In this document: piece by piece, positions 35,026-44,719 of the stretch
Layout of the letters: the number at the start of each line of letters is the position of its first letter
Numbering within the stretch: the first letter of the stretch is position 1
Assembly: GCF_000298315.2 (NCBI RefSeq)
Contig: NZ_AEYE02000023.1
Location: 1 to 64,000 of the forward strand
Reading direction: 5' to 3'
Length of the DNA stretch: 64,000 nt
Origin: Rhizobium grahamii CCGE 502
GTDB lineage: Bacteria > Pseudomonadota > Alphaproteobacteria > Rhizobiales > Rhizobiaceae
Program-made: the position numbers and the translations under genes
Notes under the pieces: model-generated
The model's input: the letters and a program-made list of their open reading frames with translations, nothing else
The model's database searches: none
What the model was told of the DNA's origin: nothing

Positions 35026-35785
35026 CCCCTTGCTCGAGCATTTGCATCGCTGTCTTGCGATGTCAAGTTATTGTGAGCCTATCGGCCGGTCTTGCTCCAG
35101 CTGTAGTGAACCTGTGCTCAGTTCGGGAGAAGCCGGAAATGAACGCTTCATCCCTAAGAGGTTTGACGGACGAGGCTTGCCAATTCCCACTGCAGTGGGC
35201 ACTGCGTCCACCATCTGGTACAACTGGCCACAATGTCGCGCAGCGACACGATCGGATTGGCAATCGCGATTACCGGCATGAGCTTGATGAAGGGATCTGA
35301 GGGGGCGACGGGAGTACCCTCACGCAGCTTCTCCGAGCTTTTCCCGCACCATCCGATTGGAAAGCGGCACATCACCACGACGGTTTCGGCTTCTACTTCG
35401 CTGGCGCACTCCCACACGCTGGCCTGGCGCTTCCTTACCGAGGCAAATGCCTTGGATCGGCGGCGAAGTCATCGAGCGCATTTTCGTCATTACCGGCGCG
35501 CCGGGCGTGCTGCCGATCACGCGGTTAAATTGGTCAGGGAGATTTCGATAAAGGACGGCACGGCCTGGGGTGGTAGATTCCCCATGATGCTTTTTTGACA
35601 AGGATGCGGCAGGTGTCAGCAGATGAGCCGGCCATAAAGGCCTTTTCCCGGGCCCAACTCGCCACCCGGCGCAAATTGTACGATAGCTGCCGACTTCTCC
35701 GCGTCGATAGCCTCGACTTCGACGGTCGCATGTGGTTTTCGAGGATGGCCCAGACTTGCGTCCGCAAACGTGTCGCCTCGATTAC
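35026..35785. other. 760-bp stretch without a confident gene
   Basis: Frames of 60-120 codons overlap on both strands, for example one on the + strand from 35233, but none resembles a family I know. Probably decayed sequence. Confidence 0.35.
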
Positions 35786-36427
35786 TTACTGCCTTCCTTC
35801 CGTGCGCATCGGATCCGGCCTCACGGTGTGCCACTCGGTCTGATCCTTGCACACCGTCTCCACTTTAAGCGAGCCCGCCGGCAGTGGGCGTAACAATTCT
35901 TCCTCCCGCTTGGTAAGATCGATCCACGCTTTCCAATCGTTCGGTTGAAGAACAGCGACTTGGCGATTGTGGAAGGGCTCCACATCCGGCCCCGGCTCAG
36001 TCGTCAACATCGAGAACGCTGGGGGCTGATTTCCCTCGCCAGCCCGCCAGATACCGGCGATCGCCATAAACGGCGCCCCTGCGAACGAGAACCGATGCTT
36101 CGTTTTCGGGTGCTTTTTTCCGGTGAATTCAAAGAAAGCGGTGGCGGGAATAAGGCAGCGGTGGCTACTGCCGAAACGTCTTCCTTCCGATCGAAAGTTA
36201 AACACGGGGCCACCATTGCGGGGCGGAGGAAAGCCAAACTTCATTTGTGCCAGCTCTGCAATATTGTCACCGGCGGTTCGCATGACTGGGGCGGTGTCGC
36301 CGATCTTGATGTCACTAACCCGCGGCAGATCCCCCTCGCTTTGCCGCGTTGGGATCCCAAGTGCCAAATCTTGCATCATCTTGCAGTATTCTGCGTAGCG
36401 GATGTGTTGCTCGTAGTCATTGCACAT
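35786..36427 (-). CDS. SOS response-associated peptidase (SRAP/YedK family)
   Basis: A 213-residue SRAP-domain protein. The start at 36427 places the sequence MCNDYEQHIRYAEYCKMM, so removal of Met exposes the catalytic Cys2 that in this family forms a thiazolidine crosslink with abasic sites in single-stranded DNA. The other active-site residues are visible: Asn in FNFRSEGRRFGSSHRCLIPA, Glu in FFEFTGKK, and His in VEPFHNRQVAVL. The frame opens upstream at 36520 but that start would bury the Cys. Plasmid copies of SRAP are common in rhizobia. It protects DNA during replication. Confidence 0.9.
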   Translation of the reverse strand: MCNDYEQHIRYAEYCKMMQDLALGIPTRQSEGDLPRVSDIKIGDTAPVMRTAGDNIAELAQMKFGFPPPRNGGPVFNFRSEGRRFGSSHRCLIPATAFFEFTGKKHPKTKHRFSFAGAPFMAIAGIWRAGEGNQPPAFSMLTTEPGPDVEPFHNRQVAVLQPNDWKAWIDLTKREEELLRPLPAGSLKVETVCKDQTEWHTVRPDPMRTEGRQ

Positions 36428-36699
36428 AGGGTGAGCCTGAGCTTCAAGAGGGTCGAAACGTGGTCGCCGACAATCTGAGCGGATAGCGTCTACGCTTTTC
36501 AGTGAGGCCGTACTGCTCAACGGTTGGCTTGACGCTCATGGGGCTTAGCCACGAGCAGATCGAAACATCTGCGCGGACGCATGCAAAACCTTGCTTGCTC
36601 GTGTTTGTTCCGACTATGGATTCGTAATCTCCAAAATAGCGTTCTTCGGAGGGCCAAAGATCGATAGGAGACGGAAGCAGTCCGATTTCGTCATAATTG

Positions 36700-36909
36700 C
36701 TAAGAGACACTGTCCCGACCCTGCAGCCGCTTGGCATAACATAGTTTGTCATTAAATTTCCAACGGCTATACAGGTCCCTGAAACCCAGCCGGCAAGCAT
36801 TTGGGCCAGGTGAAAACTCAGGTGGGACTTTGAAGTGTTCGCGCAGGTGCTCATAATCGAGACGGACACCGTGTTCGTAGATGTAGCCGCCATCGGTTCT
36901 GAAACTCAC
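36700..36909 (-). CDS. hypothetical protein coupled to the channel gene, perhaps frameshifted
   Basis: A 69-residue frame whose GTG start overlaps the stop of the channel-like gene by 4 bp (GTGA). It reads SFRTDGGYIYEHGVRLDYEH and LGFRDLYSRWKFNDKLCYAK, rich in aromatic residues. A second frame directly after it (36444-36700) continues with protein-like sequence (NYDEIGLLPSPIDLWPSEER, YFGDYESIVGTNTSKQG), so one frameshift may have split a ~145-residue gene. No family recognised. Confidence 0.4.
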   Translation of the reverse strand: MSFRTDGGYIYEHGVRLDYEHLREHFKVPPEFSPGPNACRLGFRDLYSRWKFNDKLCYAKRLQGRDSVS

Positions 36910-37994
36910 GGATATATGACCGCCTCATCTTGCGGCCGGCGGCACTCGATCTCAGTCATCCCATAGCCCAGCGTCGGCCCCACGCGGCGCACGAGCGGCT
37001 CCCATAGACTGCGCTGATCGGCATAGCGCTCTTGATTTGGGTTCGTTTCCACCGAGGCGCGCCGGAGCACCTCCATCGCCGCGGCATAGCTCCTATCGAG
37101 ATCCCACGCCTGCGCGGCGTCGGTGGGCGTCTCATTGCCTGTCGGAAAATGTTGATCAAGTGTTGCGAGCAGTAACCGGGCACATCTTCGCAAGGCGTCT
37201 ACGGGTGCCGAGCGCACCAATACGCTGTGCTTCTGCCGATCGAGCGCTGTATCGATCAGGGTGGTGAGATCGAGCAATATGAAGCTTAGCCGCGACACTG
37301 AGTAAAGGGGATCCGTGAAGCGAAAATAAAACAGCAGCGGATAGAAATGATGCGCCTCCTTCGTCATGGCGAGCGGACGCACGAGGTTGCCGAGTTCGCT
37401 GGTCGCGCTGGTGAAATCGCCGCCCGGGCCGAGCCTTGCCAGCATCTCGGCTGCATCACCCGTGCCGCCCGTCATCAGGTCGACGGTGAGCGCCAGAGCG
37501 TTCCTTTCACGAAGCGCAGAGTAGACTTGCACGAGATAGCTCAGCACCAGTGACAGCACCGATGCCCCGATCAGAGAGTTGAGCAGGAAGAGGATGCGCA
37601 TGCCAGAGGTATGCGGCGAATAATCGCCGCCCCCGACGATGGAGAGGCTGTTCCCCGCAACCAGCAGAGCAGTTACGAAATCCGTGGGCGTTCCGCCACT
37701 GCTCGTCCGGATTGCGGTGCCGAGGTCGGGACGGATGACGAGTGCGGCACCGACCGTCAGACCCAGCGCCCAGAACGCAATTAGCGCGATGACGATTATC
37801 GGGCCCGCAAAGGACAATGCTGCAGAGCCGCGGCGGCCGAGTAGCCCGACCAGGCCTTTCACCAACGCCCAGATGAGCCGGTTCCAGCGGGGCGCGAGCA
37901 ATCCGGTGCCGGCGCGAGCATAAAGGACGGTAAGGAAGACGTCGGCCAGGAAGAGCAACATCAGCCCAGCGCCGACGATTTGTTCGAAGGTCAT
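36906..37994 (-). CDS. ion-channel-like membrane protein with an atypical filter
   Basis: A ~362-residue protein. Helices: IVGAGLMLLFLADVFLTVLY, FAGPIIVIALIAFWALGLTV, then a pore-like re-entrant segment FVTALLVAGNSLSIVGGGDY and a last helix ILFLLNSLIGASVLSLVLSY. The layout copies a two-pore-helix potassium channel, but the filter is SIVGGGD rather than TVGYGD. The ~200-residue cytosolic C-terminus is helical. The ATG at 37994 is used; a TTG 7 codons upstream with GAGG before it is a serious alternative. It is the third gene of an operon with the zinc alcohol dehydrogenase. Ion selectivity cannot be told. Confidence 0.7.
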   Translation of the reverse strand: MTFEQIVGAGLMLLFLADVFLTVLYARAGTGLLAPRWNRLIWALVKGLVGLLGRRGSAALSFAGPIIVIALIAFWALGLTVGAALVIRPDLGTAIRTSSGGTPTDFVTALLVAGNSLSIVGGGDYSPHTSGMRILFLLNSLIGASVLSLVLSYLVQVYSALRERNALALTVDLMTGGTGDAAEMLARLGPGGDFTSATSELGNLVRPLAMTKEAHHFYPLLFYFRFTDPLYSVSRLSFILLDLTTLIDTALDRQKHSVLVRSAPVDALRRCARLLLATLDQHFPTGNETPTDAAQAWDLDRSYAAAMEVLRRASVETNPNQERYADQRSLWEPLVRRVGPTLGYGMTEIECRRPQDEAVIYP

Positions 37995-38043
37995 GGCCAA
38001 CGGCCCGCAAGGCAAGACCTCACCTCACAGTGCAACCGCGCTC

Positions 38044-38631
38044 TCATTCATCACCAGCGCCAGCTGGCTTCCTGGAGGTGCTGCTTGCGCTGCCCGGCGT
38101 CGACCGCAGATCGGCCAGCTCTTTACGAGCCGCGTCGCGGCGTGAGGCCTCAATACCTTTTGGAAAGCCGCTGCGGTCGCCATAGCGGGCATGACCCTCG
38201 TACCTTGTGTGACGCCTCGTAGTGGCGCTGGTTGCCATGATGTCGAGCAGGGTGATGCAGGCAACTATTGCCAATGCGACGCCGACGGTTTCGCGCTTAG
38301 GGTTGTCGGGACGCATGGCGGTCCCGAGGGTAGCGATATCGAGTGCGTCACCGGCGATGCGGCTTGCAAGCCCGGCCTGTTTGTTCACAGACAGCGTCAT
38401 GAAGCCGGCGCCTATCTCGCGCACGCCATAGGCGCGCACGAGATTTTCCCTGCCCCGCATGCCGAGCGCGCTGGTGATCCTTTCGGCCGCAAAGATTTCG
38501 GCGAAGCCAAGGGCGATGCTGAACCAGCCGAGATTGCGCGCCAGCCGATCGAAGGAACTGAAAGAGCTCGGGCCGGACCGCAGGACCTTCGGATCACCTT
38601 TGGAGCGAGTCATGTCGGAGAGAAAAGCCAT
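38044..38631 (-). CDS. conserved membrane protein
   Basis: A 195-residue protein with at least three membrane segments (LGWFSIALGFAEIFAAERI, AGDALDIATLGTA region, VGVALAIVACITLLDIMATS) and a polar C-terminal tail rich in Arg, Ala and Ser. Sequences like GMRGRENLVRAYGVREIGAG are typical of a family often linked to cyclase/dehydrase or alcohol dehydrogenase genes in rhizobia. It starts 14 bp after the alcohol dehydrogenase stop and lies about 50 bp before the channel-like gene, so the three form an operon. Function unknown. Confidence 0.65.
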   Translation of the reverse strand: MAFLSDMTRSKGDPKVLRSGPSSFSSFDRLARNLGWFSIALGFAEIFAAERITSALGMRGRENLVRAYGVREIGAGFMTLSVNKQAGLASRIAGDALDIATLGTAMRPDNPKRETVGVALAIVACITLLDIMATSATTRRHTRYEGHARYGDRSGFPKGIEASRRDAARKELADLRSTPGSASSTSRKPAGAGDE

Positions 38632-38645
38632 TTTGGAACCCAGCG

Positions 38646-39821
38646 CTACGGTTTGAGGACAACCTTGATGCAGTTGTCCTGCTTGTCGCGGAACACCTTG
38701 TACATTTCCGGTCCCTCTTCGAGCCCGACCGAATGGGTAATGACAAAGGATGGGTCGATCTGACCTTCCTCAATGCGGCGCAGCAGATCATCGGTCCACC
38801 GACGCACGTGGGTCTGACCCATGCGGAAGGAGAGGCCTTTGTTCATGGCCTGGCCCATCGGGATTTTATCAACTAGACCGCTATAGACGCCCGGGATGGA
38901 GATGATCCCAGCCGGCCGGCAGACATAGATCATTTCGCGCAGCACGTGCGGACGGTCGTTCTCCAACATCAACATCTGCTTGGCGCGGTCCATCAGGGTG
39001 TCCGGCTGGTCCATCGACACATGGCTCTCAAGACCGACGGCGTCTATGCACTTTTCAGGCCCTTTGCCATTCGTCAGCTCGTTCAGCCGCTCGACCACGC
39101 TTTCCTCCTCGAAGTTGATCGTGATCGCACCACCAGCCTCAGCCATGGAAAGACGCTCGGCGATGCAGTCGATCGCCACCACCTGTCTGGCTCCGAGCAG
39201 CACGGCGCTGCGGATCGTCATCTGGCCAACAGGGCCACAGCCCCAAACCACGACAGTGTCAGTAGGCTCGATGTCGCACTGCGCAGCCGCTTGCCATCCG
39301 GTGGGAAAGATATCGCCGAGGAAGAGCACTTGTTCATCGGTGAGGCTATCGGGAACCTTGATGTGCGTCTCGTCCGCAAAAGGTACCCGTAGGTATTCCG
39401 CCTGACCACCGGGATACCCGCCTGTCAGGTGGGTATAGCCAAAGAGGCCAGCGGTGGTGTGGCCAAACACTTGATCCGCCTTGTCCTTCTCACGGTTCGT
39501 CCGCTCGCAGACGGAGAAGTTGCCGCGCTTGCATTGGTCGCATTCGCCGCAGTTGATGGTGAAGGGGACCACGATCCGGTCGCCCTTCTTCAGGCGGCCG
39601 TTCATCTGCGAGCCGGTCTCGACGACTTCGCCCATCATCTCATGCCCCATGATGTCCCCAGGCATCATCGCCGGGATGAAATTGTGGAAGAGGTGAAGGT
39701 CGGAGCCGCAGATCGCACAACTCGTTACCTTGATGATCGCATCACGGGGATGCTCGATTTCCGGGTCCGATACCGTATCGCACCGAATGTCTTCCTTGCC
39801 GTGCCAAACAAGCGCGCGCAT
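38646..39821 (-). CDS. zinc-dependent alcohol dehydrogenase (formaldehyde dehydrogenase-like)
   Basis: A 391-residue medium-chain dehydrogenase. Catalytic zinc ligands are in [12 protein letters not shown] and GHEMMGEV, the structural zinc loop is [17 protein letters not shown], and the coenzyme site is [14 protein letters not shown]. The extended internal loop and C-terminal part match the glutathione-independent formaldehyde dehydrogenase-like branch, though the substrate is not certain. The ATG at 39821 has GGAG six bases upstream; the GTG just before it is ignored. First gene of a three- or four-gene operon with membrane proteins. Confidence 0.9.
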   Translation of the reverse strand: MRALVWHGKEDIRCDTVSDPEIEHPRDAIIKVTSCAICGSDLHLFHNFIPAMMPGDIMGHEMMGEVVETGSQMNGRLKKGDRIVVPFTINCGECDQCKRGNFSVCERTNREKDKADQVFGHTTAGLFGYTHLTGGYPGGQAEYLRVPFADETHIKVPDSLTDEQVLFLGDIFPTGWQAAAQCDIEPTDTVVVWGCGPVGQMTIRSAVLLGARQVVAIDCIAERLSMAEAGGAITINFEEESVVERLNELTNGKGPEKCIDAVGLESHVSMDQPDTLMDRAKQMLMLENDRPHVLREMIYVCRPAGIISIPGVYSGLVDKIPMGQAMNKGLSFRMGQTHVRRWTDDLLRRIEEGQIDPSFVITHSVGLEEGPEMYKVFRDKQDNCIKVVLKP

Positions 39822-39824
39822 CAC

Positions 39825-40525
39825 TGTCTCCTACCGCTGTTTTCATCCATTAGCTGGTGAGGCGGCCCCCGAGATCCGGAGGGTTTCGAGGCGTGCATTG
39901 CCGCTCATCGCTAGGCCTGCGAACAAGGGCGAACCGCAGATGTTCCATGCGAACGATTTTTTTTTGAGGAACTAAGCGGGCCAAGCGTCAATGCATGCCA
40001 TCCAGTCCGCAGGTATTGTAACCGGAGCGATTTGAATTCAGCTGGACAACACGCTTCTAACCCTGCAACCGCGGTCTGGATCTATAAATTCGTATTCGCG
40101 ACTTTGCAGCCACGGAGCGAGATCCGTAAGAGCTGTTATCGGCATCCAGGGGGCGCGCCTAATGTTTAGCCCAGGCGTAGGCTTCATGCGGGTTGAAGTT
40201 TCTAGGAAACTTATTTGGCACCGGCCTGCGCCAGATCGTTTGATTGACCACCTGCCCGCGTGAGCCCTTTCATTCAGCATACGAATCGCTCTTCGGCGGT
40301 TTGCCATGATGTTAGTACGTGCGACAGCTCTGTCCATCCAGGCAAGGCTCTTATCGCGGGCGAAAAGATTGCTGAATAAAGCCGCCATGGCAGAGGCCGC
40401 GCTTTCGCGAATGCGCCAGGTTCAGAAGGACGATATCAGAGGACCTCCTTCAACGGGCAGCAAGGCAGTATCTTGCCACTCAGCCTTAATTAGTCATTCG
40501 TACAATTCCTGCATGATCAGACTTT
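39825..40525. other. 700-bp intergenic region
   Basis: Holds the divergent upstream regions of the alcohol dehydrogenase operon and the GGDEF-EAL gene. A reverse frame at 40038-40388 (ATG, MAALFSNLFARDKSLAWMDR) is open for 116 codons but matches nothing I know and has no ribosome site. An unbroken run of nine T lies near 39,958-39,966. Confidence 0.35.
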
Positions 40526-42664
40526 ATGCAACCGCAGGCCCAGAGCATGGAACTGATTTCGAACACACGTGCACTTTCACGGAAAAAACGGGTTACCATC
40601 CTAACACTCATTTTCACCTGCGTCATTGGCCTCATCGCCGGCATCGTCTTTACCTCAGTCGAGTACATGAGAAATGAAGCGAACAAGATCGATGACGCTC
40701 GCGCAAGCCGCGCAGTCACGGCTGCAATTCGTTCGTTTCAGGCACGTCTCGGCTCGACGGTTAGCGATAACGCCGTATGGGACGAGGCCTATAGACATAT
40801 CGGCTCTGCGGACGCAGTCGATTGGGCCTATGAAAACTGGGGGAAAACCACCGAGGACTATCCTCTGTACGACGTCGCGATCGTGCTGACGCCGACGCGA
40901 AGTGTTTTGAGTGCCTATAGCAAAGGCAAGGAGATCGATGCCACTTCCTATTTTGGAAGCAGCCTCGTCGAACTTGCGGGTCGCGCGTCGTCATCCGGGA
41001 AGCTGCCGTTCACCTCGTTCGTCCGAACCGCTGACGGAATTTACCTCGTCGCAGCGGGTGCGATCCAGCCGTTTAACGACAGCCCGTCGGGCGAGGCATT
41101 CAGCACACTTATCTTCGCAAAGCTGTTGACGCCCGAGGTCCTTGGTCAGCTCGACGAGACGTTTGACATCGGAGGCCTGAAGCTGGTCGCCTCGCCGGAC
41201 CGTTATAGACTGAGCATGCCGCTCCTTGGCGTTTCAGAACGTTCTGTCGGTTACTTAGAGTGGTCGAGCCGTACGCCGGGGAACCAGATCTACGACGGTG
41301 TTCGTCGGTCGCTGCTATCCGCCGGCGCGCTGTTCATAACGTTCTTCCTGGCGATCATTGCGACCGCGATTGCGTCCATACGGGGCCTCCAACGCGACGC
41401 GATCGCCGCGAGGTACAAGGCCACCCATGATAGCTTGACCGGCCTGTTCAATCGGGCTGGTCTGCTGGATGCGATCGAGGGAACTAAGGTCTCGTCGGAT
41501 GCTGACCTGGCGCTTGCGTTGATCGACCTGGATGGTTTCAAGGAAGTCAACGATGCGTGGGGCCACGCGATCGGCGACGAGTTGATCAGGCTTGTCGCTA
41601 ATCGGCTTAAGGATTCTCTGTCCCACACTCGAACAATCTGCCGCTTGGGCGGCGACGAGTTCGCGTTCATTGGTGCCGCTCATGACATTGATAGCAACGC
41701 ACTTGCTCTGATCCACGCCCTGCAAGAGCCGTTTCGCATTGGTGGGCGCACGATTGAGGTAGGCGCGAGCATCGGCACAGCATCGTTCACGCGGGACATA
41801 TCTGACGGCTACGAACTGCTGCGGCGCGCCGACATGGCTCTTTACGACGCAAAGGAAAGCGGTCGAGGACGAGTGGTTAAGTATCTGGCCGCGCTCGATA
41901 TCCAACGCCATCAACGAGCCGAATTGGAAGACAAGCTCCGCCAGGCGATCGAAAACGGCGAGGTCAGACCGGTGTTTCAGCCGCTGGTCGACGCAAAAAC
42001 CGGCTCTCTGAGGGGCGTTGAAGCACTGGCGCGCTGGGTGCCCGAGACCGGCCCGATCACCCCAGAGGTATTTATCAGCGTAGCTGAAAAGGCCGGCCTT
42101 ATCGACCAACTTGGCAGGAAAATCCTGGAAGCGTCTGTTGAAGCTGCGTCGTCTTGGAACGATATCGGCTTATCGGTCAACATATCGCCGGTGCAACTGC
42201 GCAACCCCGATTTTGCCGCAGTCGTCGAGGCAGTCCTGGAAAAGAGTGAATTCGATCCCAACCGGCTAACGCTTGAGATCACTGAGGGCGTACTGATGTC
42301 GAACCCTGAACAGGCAAAGCGCGCGATGGCTCGTTTGAAGGCGAACGGTGTGAAGTTCGCCCTTGACGACTTTGGCTGCGGTTACGCAAGTATCGGCGCG
42401 CTGCGCGAGTTCGGGTTTGACCGCATGAAAATCGATCGATCGCTTGTAGTTTCCCTCAGCGACGAGAAAGGTGCGGGCGTCTTGAATGCGACGTTGTCAC
42501 TGGCGAAAGCGCTTGATATTCCGGTGACGGCCGAAGGTGTTGAGACCCAGGAGCAGGCAGACGCGTTGGCGGAGCGCGGGTGCGACCAACTTCAAGGCTA
42601 CCTGGTCGGGAAGCCAATGGAGGCTAAGCAGGTTGAGAAAGTTTTCCTTAGAACTGCGGCCTGA
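40526..42664 (+). CDS. CHASE4-GGDEF-EAL cyclic di-GMP enzyme
   Basis: A 712-residue membrane protein. A first helix (VTILTLIFTCVIGLIAGIVF), a ~200-residue periplasmic sensor of CHASE4 type (RLGSTVSDNAVWDEAYRHIG, then GKTTEDYPLYDVAIVLTP) and a second helix (ALFITFFLAIIATAIASI) lead to the output domains. GGDEF near residue 370 (RLGGDEFAF) is intact; I see no RxxD inhibitory site before it. EAL from ~475 has EALARW, NISPVQL, EITEGVL, DDFGCGYAS, KIDRSL and AEGVETQEQ, so both synthesis and hydrolysis are possible. It would link an extracellular signal to biofilm or motility. Single gene. Confidence 0.93.
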   Translation: MQPQAQSMELISNTRALSRKKRVTILTLIFTCVIGLIAGIVFTSVEYMRNEANKIDDARASRAVTAAIRSFQARLGSTVSDNAVWDEAYRHIGSADAVDWAYENWGKTTEDYPLYDVAIVLTPTRSVLSAYSKGKEIDATSYFGSSLVELAGRASSSGKLPFTSFVRTADGIYLVAAGAIQPFNDSPSGEAFSTLIFAKLLTPEVLGQLDETFDIGGLKLVASPDRYRLSMPLLGVSERSVGYLEWSSRTPGNQIYDGVRRSLLSAGALFITFFLAIIATAIASIRGLQRDAIAARYKATHDSLTGLFNRAGLLDAIEGTKVSSDADLALALIDLDGFKEVNDAWGHAIGDELIRLVANRLKDSLSHTRTICRLGGDEFAFIGAAHDIDSNALALIHALQEPFRIGGRTIEVGASIGTASFTRDISDGYELLRRADMALYDAKESGRGRVVKYLAALDIQRHQRAELEDKLRQAIENGEVRPVFQPLVDAKTGSLRGVEALARWVPETGPITPEVFISVAEKAGLIDQLGRKILEASVEAASSWNDIGLSVNISPVQLRNPDFAAVVEAVLEKSEFDPNRLTLEITEGVLMSNPEQAKRAMARLKANGVKFALDDFGCGYASIGALREFGFDRMKIDRSLVVSLSDEKGAGVLNATLSLAKALDIPVTAEGVETQEQADALAERGCDQLQGYLVGKPMEAKQVEKVFLRTAA

Positions 42665-43144
42665 TCCCTTCCACAGGCCAGTATTCAAGTGAAGCTGAAT
42701 TTGATGAAAGGCGTCCCTCGTTAGGTGGAGGTCGTCGGCGACCGCTGGGCCGTGCTGACCCTGCGTGGGTTGACCATGAACAGTCATCGCTCCAAGAAGA
42801 TACAGGCCCAGGAAGTGCGACGCCGCAGATGAGCGCGGCGTTAGAAGAGGCTTGAAACCGAGGGCTCGTCGCTCGGCGCATCTACAGCCAGCGCCCGCTA
42901 CGGCATCAGGATTTCCTGATAGGGAGGAGCGATGCCTCTTCTTATCCTGTGCTGCTGGATGCGAGCCTGGGGCGAGGCACGGTGCAAATCGCCCGAACAA
43001 GGTCACGCCACAAACCCACCGGCTATGATGCAACTCTGCGGCCCCGGCCCTGACTCCCGGCATTGCAGGCCAATGACAGCTGATTCTAGACTGAAGTCAG
43101 ACCGGTTTAGCATGGACAAACTTTGATAGCGACGCCTATTGGCC
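42665..43144. other. 480-bp stretch, nothing recognised
   Basis: Open frames are short or antisense extensions of the neighbouring gene. No fragment could be named. Confidence 0.35.
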
Positions 43145-43423
43145 TTAAGGCAGTGGCCGTCCCTGAATAGCAGCCCGGGTCCGCTCGAAGCTGGGTGGAG
43201 ATATCGGCGACGTGCTGCGGCCAAAATACCTTTCAAGTTCCATCGCCAGATCGTCTTCGGATGTCATGCCGCTATGAAAAAGACCGACGAGGAGTTTTGC
43301 AGCGACACTATATCTTTTCGGATTGGAAACACTGCTGGCGGGACCATAGCCAGCCGCATCCAAAACGCCCTCTAACATCAGGAGGTCTTTCGATCTCAAG
43401 ATCACGTGCAACTCGGAAGACAT
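43145..43423 (-). CDS. small hypothetical protein
   Basis: 92 residues from an ATG with a strong Shine-Dalgarno (AGGAGG six bases upstream). It reads SSELHVILRSKDLLMLEGVL, then VAAKLLVGLFHSGMTSEDDL and AMELERYFGRSTSPI; mostly helical with a proline-rich tail. Rhizobia carry several such short proteins with a DxxMLExVL-like start, but I cannot give the family a name. It stands alone. Confidence 0.6.
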   Translation of the reverse strand: MSSELHVILRSKDLLMLEGVLDAAGYGPASSVSNPKRYSVAAKLLVGLFHSGMTSEDDLAMELERYFGRSTSPISPPSFERTRAAIQGRPLP

Positions 43424-44032
43424 CGCGGTCCTCCTTCTTTTTTGGGGCGAGGGTCTTTCTCCCTGAGGCAGCAGCGCCCGTAACATTGGCTGCTGATAGA
43501 TGCACCATGCGCCAGCCTCAGTTCGCAAGCAACGTTTTTCATACAATTTTTGTTTTTATTCGCTCTTTTTAACAAAACCAGTGATTGAGGTTGTATTTGC
43601 GCCAGAGAGTCTCTATATGCCTTCTGTCGGCATGCTGAGGAGCGCTGGAAAGTGTCGCTCGCAATCGCCGCAATCGCGTTCTGCTTTTGACCACGGATGT
43701 ACTGGCACTGGTTTGAGTAGCGATATGAGGAAGGTCGGTGCGGTTTCGCCCCGGCCTTTTTTGTTGGCTTCTTCGCGATGACATCATTCGAGCTGCCTTA
43801 GTCGCGGATTTTCATATCCTCGCAAAAACGGGATCGTCACCAACACCGGTCTTTGCGTCATCGACTACCGGATTCATCCGATTGCCGAACCGGCTGGCGT
43901 TGCTGAGCTGTCTGACGGCGATTGCTGGCAATACGGAAGCAGTCGCGGCTCCTTACAATCTCAGGTCGATGCTTTCGGCCTTAAAGGGCAGGCACGCGGT
44001 CTTTCAAGGATCGCGTGCTCTTCAGTCTAGCG
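43424..44032. other. 600-bp stretch, nothing recognised
   Basis: AT-rich around 43,540-43,610, with only short frames on both strands. Likely holds the promoter of the 92-residue gene on the - strand. No fragment identified. Confidence 0.35.
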
Positions 44033-44719
44033 TCATCGGTTGCCCGGAAGAATCTGGCTCTGGCGCAGGTCATCGATAGACTGTTCCCGCGCCTCCCTGT
44101 CGCCCAGAGGACGGTCCCCTTCAGAGACGTCGCGCTGATGGCCGGTTGGTAGGACGTCGTCCACGACATCGTCCGGGAACTCTTCGACCAACTCGTACGC
44201 GCGCACCCGCGGCGACGTCGCTTCCGTGCTTCGTGTATAGCGTCCGACACCCGCCGCAGCGCTTGCAGCGGCATCCGGCTGGAATACGTCGTCCTTCGTC
44301 GCGGAGGCCTGGTTGTCTTTGCCAGCAGTCCAGCCTTCCGTCCGCCAGAAGTCTGCACGTTCGTCCATATCGATCGACCCCTCGTCGTCGAGGATGTCGT
44401 GGGCCGTGTCGTAGTTGCTCCGGTCGACCGAGGCGGAGACGAGGAAGCCGCCACGACGGAGGCCTTCGGCATAGACTTCGCGGTCTTCGGCCGGGAAGAA
44501 CCAATCTCCGAGTCTCGACCAGAAGCCGGAGCCTTCCACGGCTGCAGCCGAGCCTTCGCCATCGGCCTCATAGCCGGGCATGAGGCGGACGTCGACAACA
44601 CCTGCTTCCTTCAGCTTGTCAACCGCGTCCTCGGCGTTGCTTCTGGAGTCGAAGAAGGCCGTCAGCGTACTTTTGGCGCGGCTTCCTGCTGGCGCGCCGT
44701 CGTTATAGACATTGGTCAT
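44033..44719 (-). CDS. general stress protein 17M-like
   Basis: A 228-residue soluble protein. The first half has the domain of general stress protein 17M-like proteins: LTAFFDSRSNAEDAVDKLKE, VRLMPGYEAD, then FWSRLGDWFFPAEDREVYAE and LRRGGFLVSASVDRSNYDTA, ILDDEGSIDMDER. The second half is low-complexity and acidic (DPAAASAAAG type). Strong Shine-Dalgarno CGGAGGAG eight bases before the ATG; the longer open frame upstream to 45028 is not used. Such genes are induced by osmotic and general stress in rhizobia. No neighbour in the same operon. Confidence 0.75.
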   Translation of the reverse strand: MTNVYNDGAPAGSRAKSTLTAFFDSRSNAEDAVDKLKEAGVVDVRLMPGYEADGEGSAAAVEGSGFWSRLGDWFFPAEDREVYAEGLRRGGFLVSASVDRSNYDTAHDILDDEGSIDMDERADFWRTEGWTAGKDNQASATKDDVFQPDAAASAAAGVGRYTRSTEATSPRVRAYELVEEFPDDVVDDVLPTGHQRDVSEGDRPLGDREAREQSIDDLRQSQILPGNR

